DNA of 64,000 nucleotides from Flavobacterium sangjuense (GTDB lineage: Bacteria > Bacteroidota > Bacteroidia > Flavobacteriales > Flavobacteriaceae), in NCBI RefSeq assembly GCF_004797125.1, contig NZ_CP038810.1:1054001-1118000 (forward strand). Direction: 5' to 3'. A program made the position numbers and the translations under genes. Shown piece after piece: positions 24,788 to 33,526 of the stretch (position 1 is its first letter; every line of letters begins with the position of its first letter). Under the pieces are notes generated by a model. The model did not search any database. It was not told the DNA's origin and worked only from the letters and a program-made list of their open reading frames with translations.

Positions 24788-26152
24788 TTATTTTTGTATT
24801 ACGTCATCAACATCTTTTACTTTAACAACCAATGCAGCAGCTATAAGGAAGCTTACGCCACTTGTAATTATGGCATAAATAGCATGATCGTTGTATAAAT
24901 ATTTTACTAATGGTCCACCAATTAAGGCGTTGATGATTTGTGGAATTACGATAAAGAAATTGAAAATACCCATATAAACTCCCATTTTCTTTGGCGAAAT
25001 AGAACCGGCTAAAATTGCATAAGGCATAGATAAAATACTAGCCCAAGCGACACCAACTCCAATCATGGAAATAATCAGCATTTCTTTGTTTGGCATAAAA
25101 TACATAGAAAGTAATCCTAAACCACCAGCGATTAACGATATGGAATGCGTTTTCTTTCTTCCGAACTGTTTGGCTAAAAGCGGTAAAAAGAATAGGGCAA
25201 CTAAGGCAGAAACAAGGTTATAAACTCCGAAGATAACACCAACCCAATCTCCTGCATCCTGAAATGCCGGACTTGTATGGTCTTCTACAGACAATCCGTA
25301 GATGTGCTGTGCGATAGCCGGTGTGGTAAAAACCCACATTCCGAAAAGTGCGAACCAGGAAAAGAATTGTACCCAGCTTAATTGTCTCATAGTTGTTGGC
25401 ATTTTTCTGAAATCGTCAAAAATGTCCATCAAACTGGATTCTTTTGTTTCGCCGTCTTCTGCAATCGCTTTTAGATGTGCCTGCTCGTCTTCAAACTTAG
25501 CCAATTCTTCAGGAGAATATTCTTTGGTTGAAAATAAGGTAACCAATATTGATCCAACTAAAACAGCAGCTCCAATGATAAAAGAAAGCACTAAATGATG
25601 CGGAATTTTTCCGTCTTCAGCACTATTTGAAACTCCGAACCAATTTGTTAAAACATAAGGTAACCACGAACCAATAACAGCTCCAAAACCAATTAGTGCC
25701 GTTTGAATACTGAATCCTAAAGTTCTCTGATCTGAGCGCAAATTATCACCAACTAACGCTCTGAATGGCTCCATGGCAACATTAAATGAAGCGTCCATTA
25801 TCATCAGCATTCCGGCACCAACCCAAAGAGCTGGCATCAAAGCAATGAAAATATCAGCTTGAGGCATTAATATTAAACCTATAGATGCCAACAATGCGCC
25901 AACCAGAAAGAAAGGTTTTCTTCTTCCAAATCTTCCCCATGTGTTGTCACTGTAATGACCAATGATTGGTTGGACGATTAATCCCATAAGAGGAGCAATT
26001 ATCCAAAACCATGATAATTCGTGTACATCTGCACCAAAAGTTTGAAGAATTCTGCTAGCATTAGCATTTTGAAGGGCAAAACCCATCTGTATTCCCAAGA
26101 AACCAAAACTCATGTTCCAGATTTCCCAGAAACCTAATTTACGCTTTTCCAT
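24788..26152 (-). CDS. MFS sugar transporter (maltose/maltodextrin type)
   Basis: This 454-residue integral membrane protein of about 12 helices begins with WEIWNMSFGFLGIQMGFALQ, a pattern seen in GPH/SLC45-like sugar-cation symporters encoded next to maltose genes in Bacteroidota. DNTWGRFGRRKPFF (about 68-81) is the loop 2-3 motif of MFS carriers. A long central cytoplasmic loop (about 212-245) is rich in Glu and Lys. The likely role is import of maltose or small maltodextrins from the periplasm for GH65. It is the first gene of the minus-strand arm; a LacI-type operator lies 156 bp upstream and a second shared element about 60 bp upstream. Confidence 0.88.
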   Translation of the reverse strand: MEKRKLGFWEIWNMSFGFLGIQMGFALQNANASRILQTFGADVHELSWFWIIAPLMGLIVQPIIGHYSDNTWGRFGRRKPFFLVGALLASIGLILMPQADIFIALMPALWVGAGMLMIMDASFNVAMEPFRALVGDNLRSDQRTLGFSIQTALIGFGAVIGSWLPYVLTNWFGVSNSAEDGKIPHHLVLSFIIGAAVLVGSILVTLFSTKEYSPEELAKFEDEQAHLKAIAEDGETKESSLMDIFDDFRKMPTTMRQLSWVQFFSWFALFGMWVFTTPAIAQHIYGLSVEDHTSPAFQDAGDWVGVIFGVYNLVSALVALFFLPLLAKQFGRKKTHSISLIAGGLGLLSMYFMPNKEMLIISMIGVGVAWASILSMPYAILAGSISPKKMGVYMGIFNFFIVIPQIINALIGGPLVKYLYNDHAIYAIITSGVSFLIAAALVVKVKDVDDVIQK

Positions 26153-26211
26153 TATCGTAATTTAATGATTTATAATACGATAAGCGCGATGCTTATCAAA
26201 ACTTATTTTAG

Positions 26212-26231
26212 TTCGAAGTAAAAGTACAAGC
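26212..26231. promoter_or_regulatory. shared 20-nt element upstream of the MFS operon
   Basis: ttcgaagtaaaagtacaagc is repeated with one mismatch at 27528-27547 upstream of susC. It contains a CAA (TTG on the minus strand) about 21 nt before an imperfect TAAGTTTTG, so it may overlap the MFS operon promoter. Confidence 0.5.
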
Positions 26232-26307
26232 TTTGATAATTGTCGTAAAGATAATAAAGAATTTAAATTGTGTTGGCTTTAAGTAAAAAAAATGCAGGCA
26301 TATAGTT

Positions 26308-26320
26308 ACGCAAACGTTTT
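26308..26320. promoter_or_regulatory. LacI-family operator upstream of the MFS-pgmB-GH65 operon
   Basis: acgcaaacgtttt contains the palindromic core AAACGTTT typical of LacI/GalR-family operators (CpG-centred). An identical 13-mer is at 27457-27469. It lies 13 bp beyond the lacI-type stop codon and 156 bp upstream of the MFS start. Confidence 0.7.
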
Positions 26321-26333
26321 TTTGTTGATAAAA

Positions 26334-27353
26334 TTATATGGTGGATTCTCTTTCCACCAATTCGGTTTCGATGACTTCGGTACTGTATTGCTCGTCTTCT
26401 TCCTCTTCTGATTCGAGTCTTTCGATAAGCATTTTTGCAGCTTTTCCACCCATTTTGATTCCGTTTTGACTAACAGTTGAAATGCTTGGTGTTGAATATT
26501 TTGAAATGATTCCGTCTGTGAAACCGATAATTGAAAGTTCTTCCGGGACTTTGATGTTTAGCTTTCGGGCTAATTTAATGGCAGTTACGGCAAAAATTTC
26601 ATTTACTGCAAAAACAGCATCCAAATCGTTATTAGTCAATAAGTTTTCGATTAAAGATTCGAAATTTTCGGTGTCTTCAATTTTGAGGATCAAACTCTCG
26701 TCAACATTTATGTCATTGTTTTTTAATGCTTTAATATATCCTTGAGTTCTTAGTTTGCCAACACTTACATAGTCAACAGTTGTTATCAACGCAATTTTTT
26801 TAAACCCTTTATCGATGAGGAATTGTGTGGCGTTAAAGGCAGCCAGATTATCGTCAATAATTACTTTGTCACACAAAATATCGTTGGTAACTCTATCAAA
26901 CATTACAACTGGCATTCCCTGATTGATGACTTCGACGATATGGTGAAAATCTTTCTTCTGTTGGGTTTCTTTCGACAGCGACATGATAAAACCGTCAATG
27001 CTTCCGTTGGCTAACATTTCCATATTAATTACTTCTTTATCAAACGATTCGTCAGATAAGCAAACTAAAACATTATAGCCGTTTTCGTTGGCCACTTGTT
27101 CTACGCCACTGATTACGGTTGCAAAAAAATGATGAATAATTTCAGGAATAATAATACAAATTGTTTTTGTTTTTCTGTTTTTTAAACTGAGGGCGATATT
27201 GTTTGGTTTGTAGTTGTATAATTTAGCAAATGCCTGAATTTTTTGTCTGGTGTCTTCGCTGATTTCTAAACTGTTTTTTAGCGATTTTGATACGGTAGAT
27301 ATTGATACATCCAGCTCTTTGGCAATTTGTTTTAGCGTTACTTTTCTTTTCAT
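26334..27353 (-). CDS. LacI-family transcriptional regulator of the starch locus
   Basis: This 339-residue regulator has an N-terminal helix-turn-helix (VTLKQIAKELDVSISTVSKSLK, about residues 4-25, then the hinge YKPNNIALSLKNRKT). A periplasmic-binding-protein-like effector domain with the family motifs EVANENGYNVLVC and GFTDG follows. It should bind the AAACGTTT-centred sites found on both sides of its own gene and respond to a sugar, probably a maltooligosaccharide or glucose derivative. Its gene is divergent from susC, and the operator at 27457-27469 is about 104 bp upstream of its start, so autoregulation is likely. A run of Glu/Asp (about residues 319-326) near the C-terminus is unusual but outside the domains. 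Confidence 0.93.
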   Translation of the reverse strand: MKRKVTLKQIAKELDVSISTVSKSLKNSLEISEDTRQKIQAFAKLYNYKPNNIALSLKNRKTKTICIIIPEIIHHFFATVISGVEQVANENGYNVLVCLSDESFDKEVINMEMLANGSIDGFIMSLSKETQQKKDFHHIVEVINQGMPVVMFDRVTNDILCDKVIIDDNLAAFNATQFLIDKGFKKIALITTVDYVSVGKLRTQGYIKALKNNDINVDESLILKIEDTENFESLIENLLTNNDLDAVFAVNEIFAVTAIKLARKLNIKVPEELSIIGFTDGIISKYSTPSISTVSQNGIKMGGKAAKMLIERLESEEEEDEQYSTEVIETELVERESTI

Positions 27354-27456
27354 GTTGTGAATTTGATAAATACTAATTTCTGAATAAAGGTATACGATAT
27401 TTTTTATTCTATCAATTTTAGCGTTAATTAATTGTAAAAACTAAAAAGTTTTCAAC

Positions 27457-27469
27457 ACGCAAACGTTTT
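27457..27469. promoter_or_regulatory. LacI-family operator in the lacI-susC divergent region
   Basis: acgcaaacgtttt is identical to the site at 26308-26320. It is 111-123 bp upstream of the susC ATG and 104 bp upstream of the lacI-type ATG, so it could control both. Confidence 0.7.
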
Positions 27470-27527
27470 CGGAGGACATTTAACAACTGTATATTCTATA
27501 AATTGAATTTTTTACATAAATTTAACA

Positions 27528-27547
27528 TTCGAAGTAAAAATACAAGC
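27528..27547. promoter_or_regulatory. shared 20-nt element upstream of susC
   Basis: ttcgaagtaaaaatacaagc matches 26212-26231 at 19 of 20 positions and ends 32 bp before the susC ATG. It may be part of the susC promoter or leader, or a site for a second regulator. Confidence 0.5.
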
Positions 27548-27579
27548 ACAAAATTATTTTTTTAACCTAAACAAAATGT

Positions 27580-30500
27580 ATGAAAACAATTTACAAAAAG
27601 TTGTTATTTTTATTCTTATTACTGCCTTTTAGCGTACTGGCTCAAAGCAGTTTAAGTGGAGTTGTAATTGATAAAAAATCAAATCAGCCACTTCCAGGAG
27701 TAAATGTAAACGTTCAAGGAACCACTAGTGGTACTACAACAGATTTTGATGGAAAATTCCAGTTAGCAGGCCTAAAAAGCGGAGACAAAGTTGTCTTTTC
27801 TTTTATTGGCTATAACAGTGAAACCATTACGTTCACAGGACAAAAAACGGTATCAATTAGCTTAGCTGAAAGCGCAAACGAATTACAAGAAGTAGTAGTT
27901 CAGGTGGGTTATGGATCTGTTAAGAAGAAAGATGCTACCGGTTCAGTTTCAGTAGTGTCAGCTAAGGATTTTAATAAAGGTGCTATTGTATCGGCCGATC
28001 AGTTGCTTGTTGGTAAAGTGGCTGGAGTTAGAATCACCAATGATGGTGGTCAGCCAGACACTCCGCCAAATATTAGAATTAGAGGTGGTGCTTCTTTAAG
28101 TGCACAATCAAGTCCGTTAATCATTATTGATAACGTTCAGATTGACAATAAATTGGCTGCAGGTCAGTCTAATCCATTGTCTTTGGTAAATCCAAATGAC
28201 ATTGAGTCTTTTACTATTTTGAAAGACGCGTCTGCAACTGCTATATATGGTTCAAGAGCTTCGAATGGTGTTATCATTATAACAACCAAAAAAGGGTCTT
28301 CATCAGGAGCTCCTAAATTTAGTTATTCTAACGTATTCTCTTTTGGGAAGGTTGGAAAAACAGTTGATGTTATGAATGCAAATGAATTTACATCTTTTAT
28401 TGAAACAAATTATCCTCAGTACACTAATAGATTAGGTATTGATGACCCTAATTTGCCGGATAGTACAATAGATAATCCTGCAACAGTAGGGATAATAGAA
28501 GGTAGAATTTTGTATGATACCAATTGGAAGAATGCTGTTTTCAGAAAATCATTCAGCCAGGATCATAATTTTAGTGTAAGAGCTGCGATATTTGGTGACG
28601 TACCATTTAGAGCTTCTGTAGGATATAATAAAACAGAAGGATTAATTCAGACCAATGATTATTCGAGAATTTCTGCGGGTTTCAATGTATCTCCAACATA
28701 TCTTGATGGGCATTTAAAAGTTAACCTTAACGCTAAAGGATTTAGTTCAAAGAAAAATGCTATTGATGTTGGTTCGGTTACTTATGCTGCATTGAACATG
28801 GATCCTACAAAACCAGTATATGGAGATAGCCCGGATAATAGATTTGCTGGATATTTTCAAGAAACGAATAATCCTACCAGTACATCTTGGGATGGAAGAT
28901 ATTTGCTTCAGGGTGCGTATAATCCGGTAGCAAGACTGAATCAGAGAGACAGACCTGAGAGTATTGATAAGTTCTTAGGTAATATTGAGTTCGATTATAA
29001 AATGCCTTTCCTACCAGAATTGAGAGCAGTTCTTAACTTAGGCATGGAAGCCTCACAATCTAACATTGAAGAAAGATTTTCTAATAATGCGCTTGAAACG
29101 TATCAGACAAGAACTACTATTGGATCAACTCCTTCTACCAACTATGTTTTCAATCCTGGGTTAAATTATAGAGAGAATCAAACAATAATGAATAAAACTG
29201 TGGATGCTTACTTAGCTTACTCAAAAAAATTAACAGGTACTGTTACCAAATTTGAAGTACAGGGTGGGCACAACTACCAAAGTTTTGTTTTAGATGGAAA
29301 TAAAACAGAATACCGTTACAATGTTGATAGTGGTCTTAGAGAGATTAATCCTCCATCTGCAAACAATCCAAATAGAAGATATTATGGACAAATGGTTCTT
29401 GAGTCTTATTTTGGAAGAACAAATATCGATATATTAGATAAATACCTGTTCAGCTTTTCAGTAAGAGCAGATGCTTCATCTTTATTTCCAAAAGACAACA
29501 GATGGGGTTATTTTCCATCAGCAGCCCTTGCATGGAAAGTTAAGGAAGAAAGTTTCCTAAAAAACTCATCTAGTGTTAATGATCTTAAAGTAAGATTAGG
29601 TTATGGGTTCACGGGTAATAGTGACTTTAGAGACGTAGCTTTTGCAGGATATTATTCATATATACCAACCTATACTATAGGTAGTGCTCAAGGGCAGTAT
29701 TTGCCGGGTATTGGAACATTTTCAATAGACCCTTATAATCCAAATTTAACTTGGGAAAAAACAGCTACTTATAACGTTGGATTGGATTTCGATATCCTTA
29801 AGAATAGCAAGTTAACAGGTAGCATTGATGTTTATTACAGTAAAACAACTGATTTGTTGGCTTTGGTTAACTTCCCTCCGGGACAATTTTTAACAAACAG
29901 CTTTATTGATAATGCGGGGACATTATCGAGAAAAGGAGTTGAGGCCAATCTTACAGTGAAATTATTATCAACAGATAACATGAACTGGAGCGTTAATGGT
30001 AACGTATCCTACAATATTGGAAATGTTGATGAGCTAAAAGGTACTTCAAGAATTGAATTGAATAAATTACCTGGTATTGGTAGAACATTAACTTATCATG
30101 CGGTAGGTGAGCAGCCAAATTCTGCTTGGGTTTATGAGCAAGTATATGATAGCGCAGGACACCCTATTCCGGATGTATTCGTTGATAGAAATGGTGATGG
30201 TCAAATCACTGATGACGGAGATAAATATTATGTAGCTATGGCTCCAAACTGGACATTTGGTTTTGGAACTACATTCAACTACAAAAACTTTGATTTTAAT
30301 GCAAGTTTCAGAGGGCAGTTAGGTGGGAATGTATACAATAGCCCGGATTATCAATTTGGTTATAAAGAAAAAGTATTGCCAGGGCAAAGTACAAACCTTA
30401 ATAATGCTTTGAGTGGTTATTTGCCATTTACTACAATACAGGATAATTCAGTTGTTTCTGATTATTTCATTCATGATGCAACTTTCCTACGTTGCGAAAG

Positions 30501-30687
30501 CATTTCCTTAGGATACAAATTTGATAAATTATACAAATCAAGTTCATTACGTTTATCTGTTGGAGTTAACAATTTATTTGTCTTAACAAAATATCCAGGT
30601 CAGGATCCTGAAAGCTTTACTGGAATTCAGACAGATTTCTACCCAAGACCAAGAACATTTAATATGGGTGTAAACATCGATTTTTAA
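27580..30687 (+). CDS. susC: SusC/RagA-family TonB-dependent outer-membrane transporter
   Basis: This 1035-residue protein has the signal peptide MKTIYKKLLFLFLLLPFSVLAQ. A carboxypeptidase-regulatory-like domain follows (SGVVIDKKSNQPLPGVNV, about 25-100), then a TonB-box-like region near EVVVQVGYG and the plug domain with IRIRGGASL, SPLIIIDN and SATAIYGSRASNGVI. The rest is a 22-strand barrel ending in an aromatic residue (NMGVNIDF). It imports starch oligosaccharides across the outer membrane with energy from TonB. An out-of-frame ATG lies 4 bp before the chosen start. It leads the plus-strand arm, 7 bp before susD. Confidence 0.95.
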   Translation: MKTIYKKLLFLFLLLPFSVLAQSSLSGVVIDKKSNQPLPGVNVNVQGTTSGTTTDFDGKFQLAGLKSGDKVVFSFIGYNSETITFTGQKTVSISLAESANELQEVVVQVGYGSVKKKDATGSVSVVSAKDFNKGAIVSADQLLVGKVAGVRITNDGGQPDTPPNIRIRGGASLSAQSSPLIIIDNVQIDNKLAAGQSNPLSLVNPNDIESFTILKDASATAIYGSRASNGVIIITTKKGSSSGAPKFSYSNVFSFGKVGKTVDVMNANEFTSFIETNYPQYTNRLGIDDPNLPDSTIDNPATVGIIEGRILYDTNWKNAVFRKSFSQDHNFSVRAAIFGDVPFRASVGYNKTEGLIQTNDYSRISAGFNVSPTYLDGHLKVNLNAKGFSSKKNAIDVGSVTYAALNMDPTKPVYGDSPDNRFAGYFQETNNPTSTSWDGRYLLQGAYNPVARLNQRDRPESIDKFLGNIEFDYKMPFLPELRAVLNLGMEASQSNIEERFSNNALETYQTRTTIGSTPSTNYVFNPGLNYRENQTIMNKTVDAYLAYSKKLTGTVTKFEVQGGHNYQSFVLDGNKTEYRYNVDSGLREINPPSANNPNRRYYGQMVLESYFGRTNIDILDKYLFSFSVRADASSLFPKDNRWGYFPSAALAWKVKEESFLKNSSSVNDLKVRLGYGFTGNSDFRDVAFAGYYSYIPTYTIGSAQGQYLPGIGTFSIDPYNPNLTWEKTATYNVGLDFDILKNSKLTGSIDVYYSKTTDLLALVNFPPGQFLTNSFIDNAGTLSRKGVEANLTVKLLSTDNMNWSVNGNVSYNIGNVDELKGTSRIELNKLPGIGRTLTYHAVGEQPNSAWVYEQVYDSAGHPIPDVFVDRNGDGQITDDGDKYYVAMAPNWTFGFGTTFNYKNFDFNASFRGQLGGNVYNSPDYQFGYKEKVLPGQSTNLNNALSGYLPFTTIQDNSVVSDYFIHDATFLRCESISLGYKFDKLYKSSSLRLSVGVNNLFVLTKYPGQDPESFTGIQTDFYPRPRTFNMGVNIDF

Positions 30688-30694
30688 AAAAACT

Positions 30695-32251
30695 ATGAAA
30701 AATATGAAAACAAATTTTAGAAAATTAACCGTAGTTGCCATACTCTTTGTAATGGCTTCTTGCTCCAGTGAGTTGGATCAAAAACCGTTGATTGGCGACA
30801 CTTTGGACAATTTGCTTCAGAATAATCCTGGAGCAGCTAAAGGTTTAGTGTCAAAAATGTATGCAACTTTTGCATTAACCGGTCCTTCAGGCCCGGGAAG
30901 TTCGGACATCGTATCAAACGATGCCGGAGAAACAGGATTCTTAAGAGGGATTATCAACTTACAGGATTTTACTGCCGACGACATGAAAAACCGTTGGGGA
31001 GATGATGGTCTTGACCAATTGACAACAACCTCTAACTGGACTCAAAACAATAAATTTTTCAGATATTTATTTGACAGAGTTTATTACACAGTTCCTCAGA
31101 CAACTAACTTAATAGTTGCTCTTAATCAAACTAGTGGTCCGGATAAGGAATTGTATATAAGCGAATTACGTTTTTTACGATCGTTGGCTTATTATTATAT
31201 GATTGATTGTTTTGGGAAAGGTGTCTTAATTACGACGGAAAATTATGGAACAACAGGAGCTTTACCTGAAGCTTCCAGAACAGAACTATTTAATTATGTG
31301 GAGTCTGAATTATTAGCTATTGAAAGCACTTTGCCGGATCATAATGAGTATGGAAGAGCTAATAAGTCTGCTGCCAGAATGTTGTTAGCAAGATTATATC
31401 TAAATGCTGTGGTATATACAGGTACAGCAAGATACAACGATGCTCTTACTTACGTTAATAAGGTAATAACTGAAGGAGGATATACTTTAGCTCCAAACTT
31501 CGTTCATAATTTCTCAGCAGACAACAATACTTCGCCGGAAATTATTTTCCCATTGATTGCTGATGCAGTTTCAAGTCAAAGTTATGGTAATACTACTTAT
31601 TTAGTAAATGGTAATTTAAATTCTGAAACAATGCCATTGAGCTTTTTTGGAGCTACTGATGGTTGGGGTGGACATAGAGCAACTAAAGCCTGGTACAATT
31701 TATATGGAGATATAACAACAACCCCTGACGTAAGAGGTCAACTTTTCTGGACAGCGGGTCACACATTCGAGATGACGGATTACAAAGTATGGACAAATGG
31801 ATATCCTAGTGTTAAATTTAGAAATTCAAATGCTACAGGACCATCAACTCCAACAAGTTTTTCAAATACCGATTTCCCATTATTCCGTTTAGCAGATGCT
31901 TACTTAATGTATGCCGAATGTGTGGTTAGAGGAGCAACGGGAGGTTCAGCTTCACAAGCCTTATCTTATGTTAATGAAGTAAGAAACAGAAGTAATGCGA
32001 CCTCAATTTTACAGGCTGATTTGACACTAGACTTCATTTTAGATGAAAGAGGAAGAGAGTTAAACTTTGAAGGAGTAAGAAGAACAGACTTAATTCGTTT
32101 TGGCAAGTTTACCGGAGGTTCATACTTATGGCCATGGAAAGGAAATACATTAAACGGAACCTCAATTCCGGATACTTATAATGTTTTCCCTATTCCTTTG
32201 ACAGCATTAGATGCTAATCCGAATTTGACACAAAATCCAGGATATAATTAA
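30695..32251 (+). CDS. susD: SusD/RagB-family starch-binding outer-membrane lipoprotein
   Basis: This 518-residue protein has a lipoprotein signal (VVAILFVMASCSSELDQKP, lipid-modified Cys near residue 23) and the SusD fold: helical TPR-like core with ELRFLRSLAYYYMIDCFG near 150-170 and a C-terminal ILDERGRELNFEGVRRTDLIRFG motif characteristic of the family. SusD forms a lid on the SusC barrel and captures oligosaccharides. A second ATG three codons in is an alternative start. The gene lies between susC and the susE-like gene in one operon. Confidence 0.95.
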   Translation: MKNMKTNFRKLTVVAILFVMASCSSELDQKPLIGDTLDNLLQNNPGAAKGLVSKMYATFALTGPSGPGSSDIVSNDAGETGFLRGIINLQDFTADDMKNRWGDDGLDQLTTTSNWTQNNKFFRYLFDRVYYTVPQTTNLIVALNQTSGPDKELYISELRFLRSLAYYYMIDCFGKGVLITTENYGTTGALPEASRTELFNYVESELLAIESTLPDHNEYGRANKSAARMLLARLYLNAVVYTGTARYNDALTYVNKVITEGGYTLAPNFVHNFSADNNTSPEIIFPLIADAVSSQSYGNTTYLVNGNLNSETMPLSFFGATDGWGGHRATKAWYNLYGDITTTPDVRGQLFWTAGHTFEMTDYKVWTNGYPSVKFRNSNATGPSTPTSFSNTDFPLFRLADAYLMYAECVVRGATGGSASQALSYVNEVRNRSNATSILQADLTLDFILDERGRELNFEGVRRTDLIRFGKFTGGSYLWPWKGNTLNGTSIPDTYNVFPIPLTALDANPNLTQNPGYN

Positions 32252-32270
32252 TTAAAAAAAATATATAATT

Positions 32271-33449
32271 ATGAAAAATATAATTAGAAAAGCATTTTTA
32301 GTCACCTTTATAACTATTGGATTGTATTCTTGTACAGAGGATAGTAAAGATCCAGTGGCGAAGGAATCAGCGGATGATTTTGTATTGTCAGCTCCGTTAG
32401 ATGGCACGTTTGTATTAACGGCTGCAACAGCGGATGATGAGGCAGTAGTTGTGCAATGGGAATCAGCAGATTTTGATTATCCGGCTGCAACGAATTATAA
32501 ACTGCAAATGGTTAAGTCTACCGATTCGTTTTCAGATGACCAAACGCTAAACGCATCTATTAGTTTAGGTAACTTTAGTTCAGTTGCCGGTGCATCTTTC
32601 GAAAAGTCACTTAAAGTTAGAGAATTTAATAATTTAGTTCTTGCAGCTAATCCGGGCGGAATAGGTGTGGCAACTAGCTACAAGATTAGAGTTTATGCAG
32701 TAGTTAATAATCAATTAACATCTTCTGAGGTTAATCTAAATGCTAAATCTCAAGAAGCAACAGTTACGATAACTGCTTATGATGCCTTTGATGAATTCGA
32801 TAGAATTTATGTGCCGGGTAACTATGGAGCAGCAAGTACTTACGCTGATTGGGCACCAGATAACGCTGCAAAATTATTTTCCAAATCAGGAGATGGTAAA
32901 TACGAAGGTTTTGTTTGGATGAACAATCCAACACCAGCGTTTAAATTTACTGAAGATACAACCTGGACAAATGATAAAGGGGATATAACTGAAAACCCTA
33001 ATTCATTTACAGATTTAATTCATACAGGTGGTAAAGACATAAAACCTGCAGATGGTGCTGGTACCTATTTCTTTACGGTTGATTGGAATTTGAACAAGTA
33101 TACTGTTGGAAAACGTCAGGTAGCAATTATTGGTGATGCAACCCCGAATGGTTGGGGAACACCAACCTATTTGAATTTTGAGACAGATCCAACTTCTCCG
33201 TATTTCAGAATGTATACTATAGATTTGCCATTAGTAGTAGGAGCTGACGGATTTCTGATTCGAACTAAAGATGACTGGTCCGAAAAATTGGGTTCTTTGT
33301 TAGCAGATACTGAAACCTTACAAGCTACTTCACCAAATAAGATAAAATTTGGCGGTCAAAATATGAAAGTTCCGGCTGCCGGGAATTATAAAATAGTAGT
33401 AGATTTAAGAAATTCTGCAAACTATAATTTGCGTTTAATACCAAATTAA
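32271..33449 (+). CDS. SusE-like starch-binding outer-membrane lipoprotein
   Basis: This 392-residue protein has a lipoprotein signal (LVTFITIGLYSCTEDSKDP, Cys near residue 21). The N-terminal part (about 35-150) is an Ig-like SusE domain with DEAVVVQWESADFDYPA. Two similar starch-binding-like modules follow, recognisable by IYVPGNYGAASTYADWAPDN and VAIIGDATPNGWGTPT, each with aromatic residues suited to glucan binding. It should bind starch on the cell surface alongside SusD. It lies 19 bp after susD. A hairpin followed by T residues separates it from the amylase gene. Confidence 0.9.
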   Translation: MKNIIRKAFLVTFITIGLYSCTEDSKDPVAKESADDFVLSAPLDGTFVLTAATADDEAVVVQWESADFDYPAATNYKLQMVKSTDSFSDDQTLNASISLGNFSSVAGASFEKSLKVREFNNLVLAANPGGIGVATSYKIRVYAVVNNQLTSSEVNLNAKSQEATVTITAYDAFDEFDRIYVPGNYGAASTYADWAPDNAAKLFSKSGDGKYEGFVWMNNPTPAFKFTEDTTWTNDKGDITENPNSFTDLIHTGGKDIKPADGAGTYFFTVDWNLNKYTVGKRQVAIIGDATPNGWGTPTYLNFETDPTSPYFRMYTIDLPLVVGADGFLIRTKDDWSEKLGSLLADTETLQATSPNKIKFGGQNMKVPAAGNYKIVVDLRNSANYNLRLIPN

Positions 33450-33480
33450 TATACTACTTAAAAAATAAATTTTAAAAATA

Positions 33481-33514
33481 TTTCCCGTCATTATTTGGCG
33501 GGGAATGTTTTTTT
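33481..33514 (+). terminator. hairpin and T-tract between susE-like and amylase genes (possible attenuator)
   Basis: TTCCCGTCA pairs with TGGCGGGGAA through one bulged G, followed by a run of seven T. It lies inside the operon, so partial termination that lowers amylase expression relative to susCDE is plausible. Confidence 0.5.
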
Positions 33515-33526
33515 AAAAAGAACACT

